From the NCBI RefSeq assembly GCF_013184525.1, contig NZ_JAAOIZ010000005.1, positions 1 to 64,000 of the forward strand: a DNA stretch of 64,000 nt, written 5' to 3'. The notes below the pieces were generated by a model. It did not search any database, was not told the origin of the DNA, and saw nothing but the letters and a program-made list of their open reading frames with translations. This document shows positions 35,245 through 43,152 of the stretch, piece by piece; the first letter of the stretch is position 1; each line of letters begins with the position of its first letter. This DNA is from Chryseobacterium sp. LAM-KRS1 (lineage in GTDB: Bacteria > Bacteroidota > Bacteroidia > Flavobacteriales > Weeksellaceae). Position numbers and translations under genes: made by a program.

Positions 35245-36042
35245 TTACAGGCAACGTATTGTACCGCCGTCTACCCGAAGAACAGACCCACTGATGTAGT
35301 CGGCAAAACGACTACAAAGGTATACTACAGCTCCGGCAATCTCTTCGGGTTCACCAAACCTTCCTGTGTCATTCGGGATAAGCTCCTGGACAGCTTTGTA
35401 CTTGATCTCCTCCATATCTGTTCCCCAATTAAATTTCGGGGCTGCATTTTTGAGCCAGTCTTCCACCATTGGATTGATAATGGCACCCGGCGAAACCACA
35501 TTTGATGTGATGCCCGTATCTTTTAGTGTTCTGGCAAGCGAAACAGACATATTATGACGGGCAGCCAGGGTTGCATTGTAATGAGGCTGCTCTTTAATCG
35601 GTTGTATGCCAAGGCCTCCTCCGATATGGACTACCCTTCCCCAACCCAGATTTTTCATCTGTGGCACAATACGTTGAATCATCCGTACATATGAAACTAC
35701 ATTTGTATTGTAAATATTCAGCCAGTCATCGGCTGTCGCTTCACCCCAGGACTTATGGGAAGTTGCACCTGCATTATTAATCAGGATATCTATCTTTCCA
35801 GACTGGAGTGCTTCGGCGGCTACCTGATCTGCTCCTTCATCAGTTGAAAGATCCCCTATAGCAATTTCTGCAGATCCTCCTTTATCGATTATTGCTTTTG
35901 CAACGTTCTCGGCACGGCTTTTATCACGGCCATGGATAATTACCATAGCACCTTCACTTGCTAGCATTTTTGCAATAGCTTCGCCGAGGCCGGAGCTTGA
36001 ACCTGTAATTAATGCTCTTTTTCCTTTTAATTGTATATCCAT
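35245..36042 (-). CDS. SDR-fold protein lacking the usual catalytic Lys and Ser
   Basis: 265 residues of the classical short-chain dehydrogenase fold: GSSSGLG (14-20) binds NAD(P), LINNAGATS (87-95), and PHYNATLAARHNM (153-165) at the active-site helix. Tyr155 is present but the Lys of YxxxK is Leu159 (codon CTG), and the catalytic Ser region near residue 142 reads HIGGGLG, without Ser. C-terminal ISGSVLRVDGG is normal. It follows the AraC regulator by 26 bases, so the regulator probably controls it. Enzyme activity by the standard mechanism is doubtful. Confidence 0.88.
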   Translation of the reverse strand: MDIQLKGKRALITGSSSGLGEAIAKMLASEGAMVIIHGRDKSRAENVAKAIIDKGGSAEIAIGDLSTDEGADQVAAEALQSGKIDILINNAGATSHKSWGEATADDWLNIYNTNVVSYVRMIQRIVPQMKNLGWGRVVHIGGGLGIQPIKEQPHYNATLAARHNMSVSLARTLKDTGITSNVVSPGAIINPMVEDWLKNAAPKFNWGTDMEEIKYKAVQELIPNDTGRFGEPEEIAGAVVYLCSRFADYISGSVLRVDGGTIRCL

Positions 36043-36068
36043 TATTATTGTATTGGTTTTTATTGATA

Positions 36069-36938
36069 TTATTTTTTATTGGGAGCGTACCCAAACGCTT
36101 TTTTATAAGCATATGAAAAATGAGAAAGATCTTCGAATCCCAGATCCAGGTATATATCAGAAGGCCTGTTTCCTTTCTCCTCTATCTGATATTGAGCATC
36201 TTCCAGTCTTTTTCTGACGAGCCACCTGCGGGGGCTCGTCAGAAAAAGCTTCTCGAAATCTCTTTTGAATCCGGCCAGACTTCTCCCTGTAAGAAAAGCA
36301 AAACGTTCAATACTGATATTATATCTGTAATGGCTGTTCATAAATGCCTCGAGATTAATTTTACCCGGCTCTCTGAAATCAAAAAGGATATTCTTAAACT
36401 GTGGATTGTTTTTGATCAGTAACATGATCAGCTCCCGGGTTTTTAACATTAGAATATGATGATCAATTTCAGGCTCCTGCAGATAGGGAATCAGAGATTC
36501 TGTAAATCCTTTGAGAAGATTGTCGGGACTGATCAAAAGCACTTCTCCGGACAAATTCATTTCATCTGCTATCCACCCATATTGATGACTCATTTCCTTT
36601 AAAGTGGTTTGGTCAATATGGATAGCAATTGATTTAAAGCCCTCAGTACCGGTATTTTTAACGTATTTAGCCAGCTGATTCCTTCTGAAGAATCTGAAAT
36701 CTCCCTGTTGAAATGAATATTTTTTGTTGCCAAGCCATACCTCATGTTTTCCCTGCAGGATATAGCTGAAGATATGGTCGGTTACAAAAGCTTCTCCTTC
36801 TACATCAGCTCCCTTATAATCATTTAATATTAATCTTGGTCCTAAAACAGTTGGGTCTTTCTTTTTCATGCTTGTATCATTATTTGCATGGACAAAGTTA
36901 TGGGGGAAATCATAGTTTAACTTTGCAGGAAAGCTCAA
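36069..36938 (-). CDS. AraC-family transcriptional regulator
   Basis: 289 residues. N-terminal cupin-like sensor (about 45-130), C-terminal double helix-turn-helix (about 190-289), with RLEDAQYQIEEKGNRPSDIYLDLGFEDLSHFSYAYKKAFGYAP as the family signature. ATG 36938 is taken; Met24 is an alternative. First gene of a unit with the SDR gene. A perfect 16-bp inverted repeat lies within the coding sequence at 36208-36248 and a dyad sits just upstream of the start. Confidence 0.92.
   Translation of the reverse strand: MSFPAKLNYDFPHNFVHANNDTSMKKKDPTVLGPRLILNDYKGADVEGEAFVTDHIFSYILQGKHEVWLGNKKYSFQQGDFRFFRRNQLAKYVKNTGTEGFKSIAIHIDQTTLKEMSHQYGWIADEMNLSGEVLLISPDNLLKGFTESLIPYLQEPEIDHHILMLKTRELIMLLIKNNPQFKNILFDFREPGKINLEAFMNSHYRYNISIERFAFLTGRSLAGFKRDFEKLFLTSPRRWLVRKRLEDAQYQIEEKGNRPSDIYLDLGFEDLSHFSYAYKKAFGYAPNKK
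36208..36248. repeat. Perfect 16-bp inverted repeat inside the araC-type coding sequence
   Basis: CTTTTTCTGACGAGCC (36208-36223) and GGCTCGTCAGAAAAAG (36233-36248), loop 9 bases. It encodes KLFLTSPRRWLVRKR near the start of the DNA-binding domain and would form a very stable mRNA hairpin. Confidence 0.9.
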
Positions 36939-36967
36939 AATACTTTGTTGAAAAGCTCGGACTGAAG

Positions 36968-36994
36968 AATGATATGATAATGGGTCATATCATT
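36968..36994. promoter_or_regulatory. Dyad upstream of the AraC-family gene
   Basis: AATGATATGA (36968-36977) and TCATATCATT (36985-36994) are exact inverse copies separated by 7 bases, 30 bases upstream of the AraC start. A candidate autoregulatory operator (inference). Confidence 0.5.
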
Positions 36995-37163
36995 TTTAAT
37001 ATGAGCATTATCGGAGTTTCTTTTAATAGTATGTTATAGACGATTACTAGGGAAAACAAGACAGATACTAGACCAGTTTGCTCAGTTGCTAGTTGTTTGT
37101 TGGCTGTACCCTATTTTAATCTCAATTTTATTAAAAATATTTTACTAACCTAAATTTAATTGC

Positions 37164-37934
37164 ATGAAAAAACTAATTCTATTTTTATCCTTTATGTCTT
37201 TCTTTCAAAGTCAGATAATTGCGCAGATAATTGCTCCTGTAAGAGATACCTATAACATTACTTTTACCAGGGATGACAATTTTATAGGTGAAACCGTACC
37301 AGGGCACGCCCATACAAATGTTACCCTGGATATAAAAATTGGCTCTAATATAAGAACAAATACTTTTCTTCCAGATGTTGTTTCCTCAAAGGATTATAAT
37401 TTTCCTGTGATCTACCTTCTTCCCGGGAGCCCGGCCCCTGTCACCTATGTTAATGTAACTTTTAGTACTCCATCCTTACAAAGCGGATATTATGAGCTTG
37501 GAACCCATGTTGGAGATGAGACTATAATTCCTCCTGTGACCTACTATACCGGTCAATTCGGATACGGTGTTGCGATTACCTGTATTGCTACCAATAAATA
37601 TCTCATGAGAATTACCCGTTTTGAATGTAATCTATGCATTCCGGGAGGTGGTATACCGGTTACAAAAACAGCAAACCCTCAAAATACACCGCAAATAGCT
37701 CCAAATCCAAGCATGGGACTTAGCGAATTGTATTATACGGCTGCAGGTAAGGAAACAGTTTCAATAAACATAGCAGATATTAATGGTAAAACAATAAATG
37801 CTTATTCTAAGGATTTAGAAGCCGGTTTACAAAAGCTTCCTATTGATATTCAAAATCATTTGAGCGGTACTTATATTGTTCAATGGAGATCCAGTACAGG
37901 TAAAACCGGAAGTTTGAAACTGGTTAAAAAATAA
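37164..37934 (+). CDS. Secreted protein with T9SS type A sorting domain
   Basis: 256 residues. Signal peptide (1-20), a beta-rich domain with two Cys in CNLCIPGG (about 163-170), a Thr/Pro linker, then a C-terminal sorting domain beginning IAPNPS (about 180), with LYYTAAGKETVSI, INGKTI and GTYIVQWRSS. Exported by Sec, then across the outer membrane by the type IX system and probably anchored to the surface or released. The cargo domain is not recognised. Terminator follows. Confidence 0.85.
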   Translation: MKKLILFLSFMSFFQSQIIAQIIAPVRDTYNITFTRDDNFIGETVPGHAHTNVTLDIKIGSNIRTNTFLPDVVSSKDYNFPVIYLLPGSPAPVTYVNVTFSTPSLQSGYYELGTHVGDETIIPPVTYYTGQFGYGVAITCIATNKYLMRITRFECNLCIPGGGIPVTKTANPQNTPQIAPNPSMGLSELYYTAAGKETVSINIADINGKTINAYSKDLEAGLQKLPIDIQNHLSGTYIVQWRSSTGKTGSLKLVKK

Positions 37935-37965
37935 ATAAATCAAAAAAAAGCTCTCAATAGTTATC

Positions 37966-37992
37966 GCTCCTGCATTTTGCAGGAGCTTTTTT
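37966..37992 (+). terminator. Terminator after the T9SS cargo gene
   Basis: Stem GCTCCTGCA / TGCAGGAGC, 3-base loop, followed by six T. Confidence 0.9.
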
Positions 37993-38091
37993 ATTCAGTT
38001 CCAACAGAAAATTCTTAATTGACTTTTTTATTATTATTTTTACTTTCAGAAACCAAGCAGTTATTAGTTTAATTAAAGTATCATCAACCAT

Positions 38092-38886
38092 ATGGAAAGA
38101 AAAGAATTCATTAAAACAGGAGTATTATTTTCTGTTTTGATGATGAGCCTCTTCACTCAGCTTATATCTGTTACAGGATTTTTAATTATAACGTTGTTTG
38201 CAGCTTTGGTCTATCTGTATACTGTGCTGGAAAAGAACCTGAAGTATAGCAGGTTTTTATATCATACTTTGGCACTGGTAATTCTGGCTGTTTCGATTAT
38301 TATTTTTCAGCATCTGTTGCCGGGGTTTAATAATGTGCTCATTTTCGACAAAATACAGGTTTCAAAAGACGGTGTTCCTTTCACAATGTACTTTAATATA
38401 GATAAAACGTTGGCAGGACTTACCCTGTTGTTATTTGTAGTACCGCCTGGAGCTGGTTTCAGGTCCGCTTTGAAGAAAAGCTGGTCCCTGATTTTGATGA
38501 CCATTCTTTTGCTGATGGGACTCACCCTATTATTTAGTTTTGTAAGAATTGATATTAAATTTCATCAGTATTTCTTTGTATGGGCTTTGAATAATGTGTT
38601 GTTTGTCGTCATGGCCGAAGAGGTTTTGTTCAGAGGTTTCTTTCAAAGGCATTTGTCTTTGCTGAATATTAAAAACAGTCAGATAATTGCTGTTGTTATT
38701 GCCGGATTAAGCTTTGGAGCGTTGCATTGGGCGGGTGGAATATTGTATGTTCTGTATGCTGCAATAGCCGGGATTATGTATGGTTTAATTTACCAGAGAT
38801 CAAACAATATACTGGTGAATATATTGAGTCATTTTTTATTGAATATCATTCATATTCTGTTTTTTACCTATCCATTTTTAAAATAA
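38092..38886 (+). CDS. CPBP family intramembrane glutamic protease
   Basis: 264 residues, about eight membrane helices. The conserved family motifs are visible: AEEVLFRGFFQRHL (EExxxR, near residue 178) and FGALHWAGG (His, near 212), then an N-terminal-side Asn/His in ILSHFLLNIIH (near 245). CPBP/Rce1-type proteins cleave prenylated proteins in eukaryotes; bacterial ones are linked with bacteriocin self-immunity or maturation. It is close to and convergent with a bacteriocin-like peptide gene, which makes that link worth testing. Confidence 0.9.
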   Translation: MERKEFIKTGVLFSVLMMSLFTQLISVTGFLIITLFAALVYLYTVLEKNLKYSRFLYHTLALVILAVSIIIFQHLLPGFNNVLIFDKIQVSKDGVPFTMYFNIDKTLAGLTLLLFVVPPGAGFRSALKKSWSLILMTILLLMGLTLLFSFVRIDIKFHQYFFVWALNNVLFVVMAEEVLFRGFFQRHLSLLNIKNSQIIAVVIAGLSFGALHWAGGILYVLYAAIAGIMYGLIYQRSNNILVNILSHFLLNIIHILFFTYPFLK

Positions 38887-38960
38887 AAGTTTGTCCGTAA
38901 ATCTCCGGTTCTATACCCGCTGATTAATGTGACCAAGATTTGTATTGCTTATTTCTGAGC

Positions 38961-38989
38961 ATAAAAAAACCGCCCTTTTCGGAGCGGTT
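38961..38989 (-). terminator. Terminator of the bacteriocin-like gene
   Basis: Stem AACCGC / GCGGTT with a TTTT-containing loop; on the minus strand seven U residues follow. It may also serve the convergent CPBP gene. Confidence 0.75.
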
Positions 38990-39008
38990 ATTAGTCTTTA
39001 ATTTTTTA

Positions 39009-39278
39009 TTAGTTGCAAGTGTTTGCTCCACAGCTAACAACAGTAATGTGTACTACGTTGTTGATTCCGCACTGCACCTGGCAAAGTCCGTTTTCAAGAT
39101 TTTTGATCACTTGAACAACAGTTCCTCCAACTGCACCACCAACAGCACCGATAGTACCGCCAACGATAGTTCCAACACCTCCTAATACACCACCTACTAA
39201 TCCTAAGATTGGATCAAGGAATCCATCTCCTGAAATAGTTTTCAATTGCTCTCTGTCTAATTTTTTTAAATTTTTCAT
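39009..39278 (-). CDS. Bacteriocin-like glycine-zipper peptide
   Basis: 89 residues. The leader MKNLKKLDREQLKTISG-D-G matches the leader shared by Chryseobacterium bacteriocin-like peptides (K-L-x-R-E-Q-L-K-x-I-x-G-G), with Asp in the usual second-last glycine place. The mature part is a glycine-zipper segment with GxxxG spacing (about 25-52: LGLVGGVLGGVGTIVGGTIG), then VIKNLENG and four Cys (CQVQC, SC, NTC). Such peptides are typically exported by C39-peptidase ABC transporters and act on membranes. No transporter gene is nearby. The start was taken at 39278, because the upstream extension is leader-like noise. A -7 near-match lies upstream. Confidence 0.7.
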   Translation of the reverse strand: MKNLKKLDREQLKTISGDGFLDPILGLVGGVLGGVGTIVGGTIGAVGGAVGGTVVQVIKNLENGLCQVQCGINNVVHITVVSCGANTCN

Positions 39279-39306
39279 GATATAATTTTTTATGATTAAT
39301 ACATCA

Positions 39307-39335
39307 CTAAGATATGAAAAATTATAATATGACAA
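39307..39335 (-). promoter_or_regulatory. Probable promoter of the bacteriocin-like gene
   Basis: On the minus strand TTG (39335-39333), an 18-base spacer and TATCTTAG (39314-39307), one mismatch from TAnnTTTG. Confidence 0.45.
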
Positions 39336-39746
39336 ATTTTTTTTGAAAAAAATAATTAAATATTCTTATAATTTAATATTCGATTAATATATCGGGTGTT
39401 TAGTATGGATATCGTTTTTGTAAAAACACCCTTTCTGAATGCATTTTAACGGATATTAGGGGGCTTTTTTTCCGGAATGAATATTTATTTATAGATCCTG
39501 GTTGTAGCGTTGCGTTATTTTAATGTTGTATTATTGTTACAGCTCGCTCCTGTAAAACAATAAATTTCTAAACAAATGTTTGACCCCAGGAGGTGCATGT
39601 ACTGTTGATTAGAGATTATAAATATTTTTTTCGAAATGATAAATTGTTGAAATGGCGTTTAGCATTGTCTTTTTACTTTTACAAAAGTAGAATACGGTAT
39701 TATTTCCTTATATTTAAGATGAGAATAACCATTTATTCATTCGTGT
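39336..39746. other. Long intergenic region upstream of VIT gene
   Basis: AT-rich. It holds a fold-back ATTGTT-ACAG / CTGTAA-AACAAT around 39533-39564 and AGGAGG (39589-39594) with an ATG, but the frame that follows (to 39820) overlaps the VIT gene and has no protein features. No clear full promoter was recognised. Confidence 0.4.
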
Positions 39747-40442
39747 ATGCATCATCAACAAGAAAAACATTATGTAAACAGGGTTGGTTGGCTGCGGGCA
39801 GCCGTTTTGGGAGCCAATGACGGTTTATTATCTACAACAAGCATTGTTATAGGAGTTGCCGCTGCAGAATCACAGCGTAACACGATCATTCTGGCTGCAT
39901 TAGCCGGGATGATCGCCGGTGCCTTGTCCATGGCTGCAGGTGAATACGTATCGGTGAGTTCACAGGAGGATACCGAGAAAGCTGATCTTCTGCGTGAGAA
40001 AAGGGAGTTGGAAGAAATGCCGGAAATGGAACTTAAAGAACTTGCCAAAATATACGAAGAAAGAGGTGTGAGTAAGGAAACAGCAATGCAAGTTGCCGTT
40101 GAATTAAGTGAGCACAATGCCCTGGAAGCCCATGCGCGGGATGAATTAGGAATTAATGAGATCAGCCAGGCCAGGCCATTGCAGGCTGCCATTGCTTCGT
40201 TGGCATCATTTGCTGTAGGTGCCATGCTTCCCTTTCTTGTATCTCTTTTAGCTCCTATTGATCAGATGGTTTATTTTCAATATGGCTTTTCCATTATTTT
40301 TCTGATGATTTTGGGAGCTGTTTCTGCAAAAACAGGAGGTTCAAAAATCGGAATTGCTGTGGCAAGGATTTGTTTCTGGGGAACTGCTGCGATGGGGATA
40401 ACGGCACTGATAGGACATCTTTTTGGAGTAACCGTTTCCTGA
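39747..40442 (+). CDS. VIT1/CCC1-family iron/manganese transporter
   Basis: 231 residues. RAAVLGANDGLLSTTSIVIGVAAA (N-terminal helix), GALSMAAGEYVSVSSQEDTEKAD (helix 2 and the acidic metal-binding domain with E/D residues to about 130) and three more helices at the C-terminus match the VIT family, which exports Fe2+ or Mn2+ from the cytoplasm in many bacteria. The family motif GEYVSVSSQ is intact. Monocistronic. Confidence 0.92.
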   Translation: MHHQQEKHYVNRVGWLRAAVLGANDGLLSTTSIVIGVAAAESQRNTIILAALAGMIAGALSMAAGEYVSVSSQEDTEKADLLREKRELEEMPEMELKELAKIYEERGVSKETAMQVAVELSEHNALEAHARDELGINEISQARPLQAAIASLASFAVGAMLPFLVSLLAPIDQMVYFQYGFSIIFLMILGAVSAKTGGSKIGIAVARICFWGTAAMGITALIGHLFGVTVS

Positions 40443-40470
40443 TATTTGTCAAACAGTGATCTCTGCCCTA

Positions 40471-40977
40471 TTATTTCCTTTTGATTCCAATCATTTTTAA
40501 TGCCGTAGGGCTCAGATAGATCTCATCAAAAACAGTAAGGGATTCAATATCCGTAAACGTTTGAAATTTTGAGTCATTTTTATTGCAAGATAATTCTATC
40601 GATTCATCATAGGATGATGTAATGCGTACGACCGAATACCCATTGTAGGCCACTTTAAAGCCTTCAAAAAAGCAGTTTTGTTCGGCTTTCTTATACACAT
40701 TGTATTCTTCAAATCCGCTTACAGCAGGAGTATCATCGGAAAGAACTTCATTGTGCTTAAGCGATTTCCAGGAAGAATAGTTTTTAGGTTCCTTCAAGAC
40801 ATTCCCATTTGGATCTACAGGAACAAACAGGGCAAGCGTTAAGGGATGCCTCAGAAAGTTAGCATAATTTTTCATCAGATTTAATGTCTGAAGATCGGCG
40901 TATCCTTCGTTTGAATAATATTCAATGACAAAATCGGTCATTGGGATAAGCTTATGGGAAGCATCATTTGGCATCAT
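40471..40977 (-). CDS. Hypothetical protein
   Basis: 168 residues. No signal peptide or membrane helix. The sequence reads as an alpha/beta soluble protein; no recognised domain. ATG 40977 or 40974 starts it. A minus-strand -7 element TATATTTG lies at 41016-41023, but its TTG is too far away. Convergent with VIT by 28 bases. Confidence 0.65.
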   Translation of the reverse strand: MMPNDASHKLIPMTDFVIEYYSNEGYADLQTLNLMKNYANFLRHPLTLALFVPVDPNGNVLKEPKNYSSWKSLKHNEVLSDDTPAVSGFEEYNVYKKAEQNCFFEGFKVAYNGYSVVRITSSYDESIELSCNKNDSKFQTFTDIESLTVFDEIYLSPTALKMIGIKRK

Positions 40978-41289
40978 TAATATTCTCTTTGTCTCGAATG
41001 AATTTGATTGTTGGGCAAATATACAAGTTTAGCATAAATACACCTCCTTCACAACGTTCAAGAATGCGGATTAGTACTGGAATTTCCGGTATTTTTTCTT
41101 AGAATAAATAAGGTTAGGAATGGAATTGGGATTTGTAATTACGTTAGAATGATCAACACCTGTGATTGAAATATGTGTAGGGCAAGAACAGAGATTATGT
41201 TACAAATTCAGGTGATCGGGATACAATTTCATTCAGATTATGCCCGAATTTTGCATAGGAATATAAGTCAGAAATAAATACCCATAATT
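40978..41289. other. Intergenic region (divergent genes)
   Basis: Non-coding, AT-rich. Contains the minus-strand -7 element described for the hypothetical gene. No promoter of the standard type was recognised for the epimerase gene on the plus strand. Confidence 0.4.
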
Positions 41290-42213
41290 ATGCAAACAAT
41301 ATTAGGTGCTAATGGCCAGATTGGCGAAGAACTGGCAAGGGAGCTGAAACGGAATTTCACTTCCGATATCAGAATTGTAAGCAGAAATGCAAAAAAAGTA
41401 AATGACACGGATACCGTCTTTTCAGCGGACCTCTCTGTTAAAGAAAGTGCGGTTGAGGCGGTGAAAGGAAGTGAAATTGCTTATTTCACATTGGGGCTTC
41501 CGATGGACTCGGATCTTTGGGAAAAACAGTTTCTCCTTATTACAAAAAATATAATTGAGGCTTGTAAAGTAAACGGAACCAGGCTTGTATTTTTTGATAA
41601 TACCTACATGTATCCTCAAAATGGTAACGTTCTTACGGAAGAAACACCGTTTGCTCCTGTGGGTAGAAAAGGAAGAGTAAGGAAGAAAATGGCAGAAATG
41701 CTTTTAAAAGAGATGGCAGCCGGAACTATGGATATTGTCATCTGCAGAGCTCCGGAATTCTATGGCCCCGGAAAAACACAGAGCATTACCAACGCTTTTA
41801 TTTTCGATGCTATTAAAGAGGGAAAAAAACTAAAGGTTCCTTTAAGAGATGATAAGTTAAGAAGCTTAATCTGGACACCCGATGCGAGCAGAGCTACCGC
41901 TTTGATTGGTAATACACCCGATGCCTATGGTCAAACCTGGCACTTACCTGTTGATGATCATCGGCTGACTTATAAAGAATTCATTGCTTTGGCTTCGGAA
42001 ATTTATGGACAGGAATTCAGATATTTTACAATTCCTAAATTTGCTTTCAGGATTGGAGCCCTGTTTAATGAGAAAGCAAAAGAACTGCAGGAACTTCTTC
42101 CCAGATATGAATATGATAACCTTTTTGATGATTCAAAATTCAGAAACAGATTCCCGAATTTTGAAGTAACCCCATATCGAAAAGGCATAGAACAGATAAA
42201 AAAAGAGCAGTAA
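41290..42213 (+). CDS. NAD-dependent epimerase/dehydratase family protein
   Basis: 307 residues. Extended SDR/atypical: ILGANGQIGEELARELK (GxxGxxG, residues 4-20), FFDNTYMYPQNG (YxxxK-like region is shifted), CRAPEFYGPG (about 152-161). These support a nucleotide-binding epimerase-type protein, substrate unknown. Followed after 30 bases by an AraC regulator, a common two-gene arrangement. Confidence 0.85.
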   Translation: MQTILGANGQIGEELARELKRNFTSDIRIVSRNAKKVNDTDTVFSADLSVKESAVEAVKGSEIAYFTLGLPMDSDLWEKQFLLITKNIIEACKVNGTRLVFFDNTYMYPQNGNVLTEETPFAPVGRKGRVRKKMAEMLLKEMAAGTMDIVICRAPEFYGPGKTQSITNAFIFDAIKEGKKLKVPLRDDKLRSLIWTPDASRATALIGNTPDAYGQTWHLPVDDHRLTYKEFIALASEIYGQEFRYFTIPKFAFRIGALFNEKAKELQELLPRYEYDNLFDDSKFRNRFPNFEVTPYRKGIEQIKKEQ

Positions 42214-42243
42214 AATACACGGTAACTTATAAAACAACAAACG

Positions 42244-43152
42244 ATGAAAACTCCTGAAAAAGTATCTTCTATTACAGCAATGCATCATTATCTGAAGCTT
42301 AAAAAACCTACGAATCCATTGATCAGTGTTTTTGATTTTAATGAAGTGTCTGTGTCTCCGGATACCATTCTAAATGCTATTACAACGGAATTTTACGTTA
42401 TTGCGATTAAAAGTGATTGTGCGGGAAGATTCAAATACGGTCAGCAATATTATGATTTTGAAGATGGAATCATGTACTTTATTGCTCCCCATCAGGTGGT
42501 GCAGTTTGAAGATATTCTGCTTTCTGACGTTAAAGGAAGTGTATTGGTGATTCACCCGGATTTTTTGCAGGGCTATCCTATTGCTTCTTCCATAAAGGAT
42601 TACGGTTATTTTTCCTATTCTGCCAATGAAGCTTTACACCTTTCCGAAAAAGAAGAAAATTCCGTTACGGAAATTATCGCCAATATACGGAGGGAAACGG
42701 AAAATAATATGGATGTTTTTACCCAGGATTTACTGATCTCCAATATTGACCTGCTTTTGAAATACTGTGATCGTTTTTATAACCGTCAGTTTTTAACCAG
42801 AAAGAAAGTAAATAATGATCTCTTAACGCAATTGGAAACACTGCTTGATGAGCAGTTTAAAAATAACAGCCTCATCATCAATGGAATTCCGTCCGTACAA
42901 TTTATAGCGAACGAATTGCACATCAGTCCTAATTATCTCAGCGATATGTTGCGTGTCCATACGGGACAAACAACACAGCAGCATATCCAGAACCGGCTGA
43001 TTGCAAAAGCTAAAGAATTGCTGTCTACGACTTCAATGTCGGTTTCGGAAATTGCCTATCATCTTGGTTTTGAGCATTCGCAGTCTTTTCACCGTTTGTT
43101 TAAGAACAGGACTTCGCTTTCTCCACTTGAATTCCGGCAGACTTTTAACTGA
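42244..43152 (+). CDS. AraC-family transcriptional regulator
   Basis: 302 residues. N-terminal cupin-like sensor region, C-terminal HTH pair: FIANELHISPNYLSDMLRVHTGQTTQQHIQNRLIAKAKELL and SVSEIAYHLGFEHSQSFHRLFKNRTSLSPLEFR, a textbook AraC domain. It is the second gene after the epimerase and likely senses a small molecule made or used by that enzyme. The stop touches the stop of the next, convergent gene without any gap. Confidence 0.95.
   Translation: MKTPEKVSSITAMHHYLKLKKPTNPLISVFDFNEVSVSPDTILNAITTEFYVIAIKSDCAGRFKYGQQYYDFEDGIMYFIAPHQVVQFEDILLSDVKGSVLVIHPDFLQGYPIASSIKDYGYFSYSANEALHLSEKEENSVTEIIANIRRETENNMDVFTQDLLISNIDLLLKYCDRFYNRQFLTRKKVNNDLLTQLETLLDEQFKNNSLIINGIPSVQFIANELHISPNYLSDMLRVHTGQTTQQHIQNRLIAKAKELLSTTSMSVSEIAYHLGFEHSQSFHRLFKNRTSLSPLEFRQTFN

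Noticed and set aside
38940..39185. An 81-codon plus-strand frame opposite the bacteriocin-like gene
   Set aside because: It is the antisense image of the glycine-zipper gene; the Ser/Asn/Thr-rich product is the expected reverse reading of Gly/Val codons.
39593..39820. A 75-codon plus-strand frame with AGGAGG just before its ATG
   Set aside because: It overlaps the well-supported VIT gene by 74 bases in another frame, and the amino acid content is basic/aromatic noise without features.
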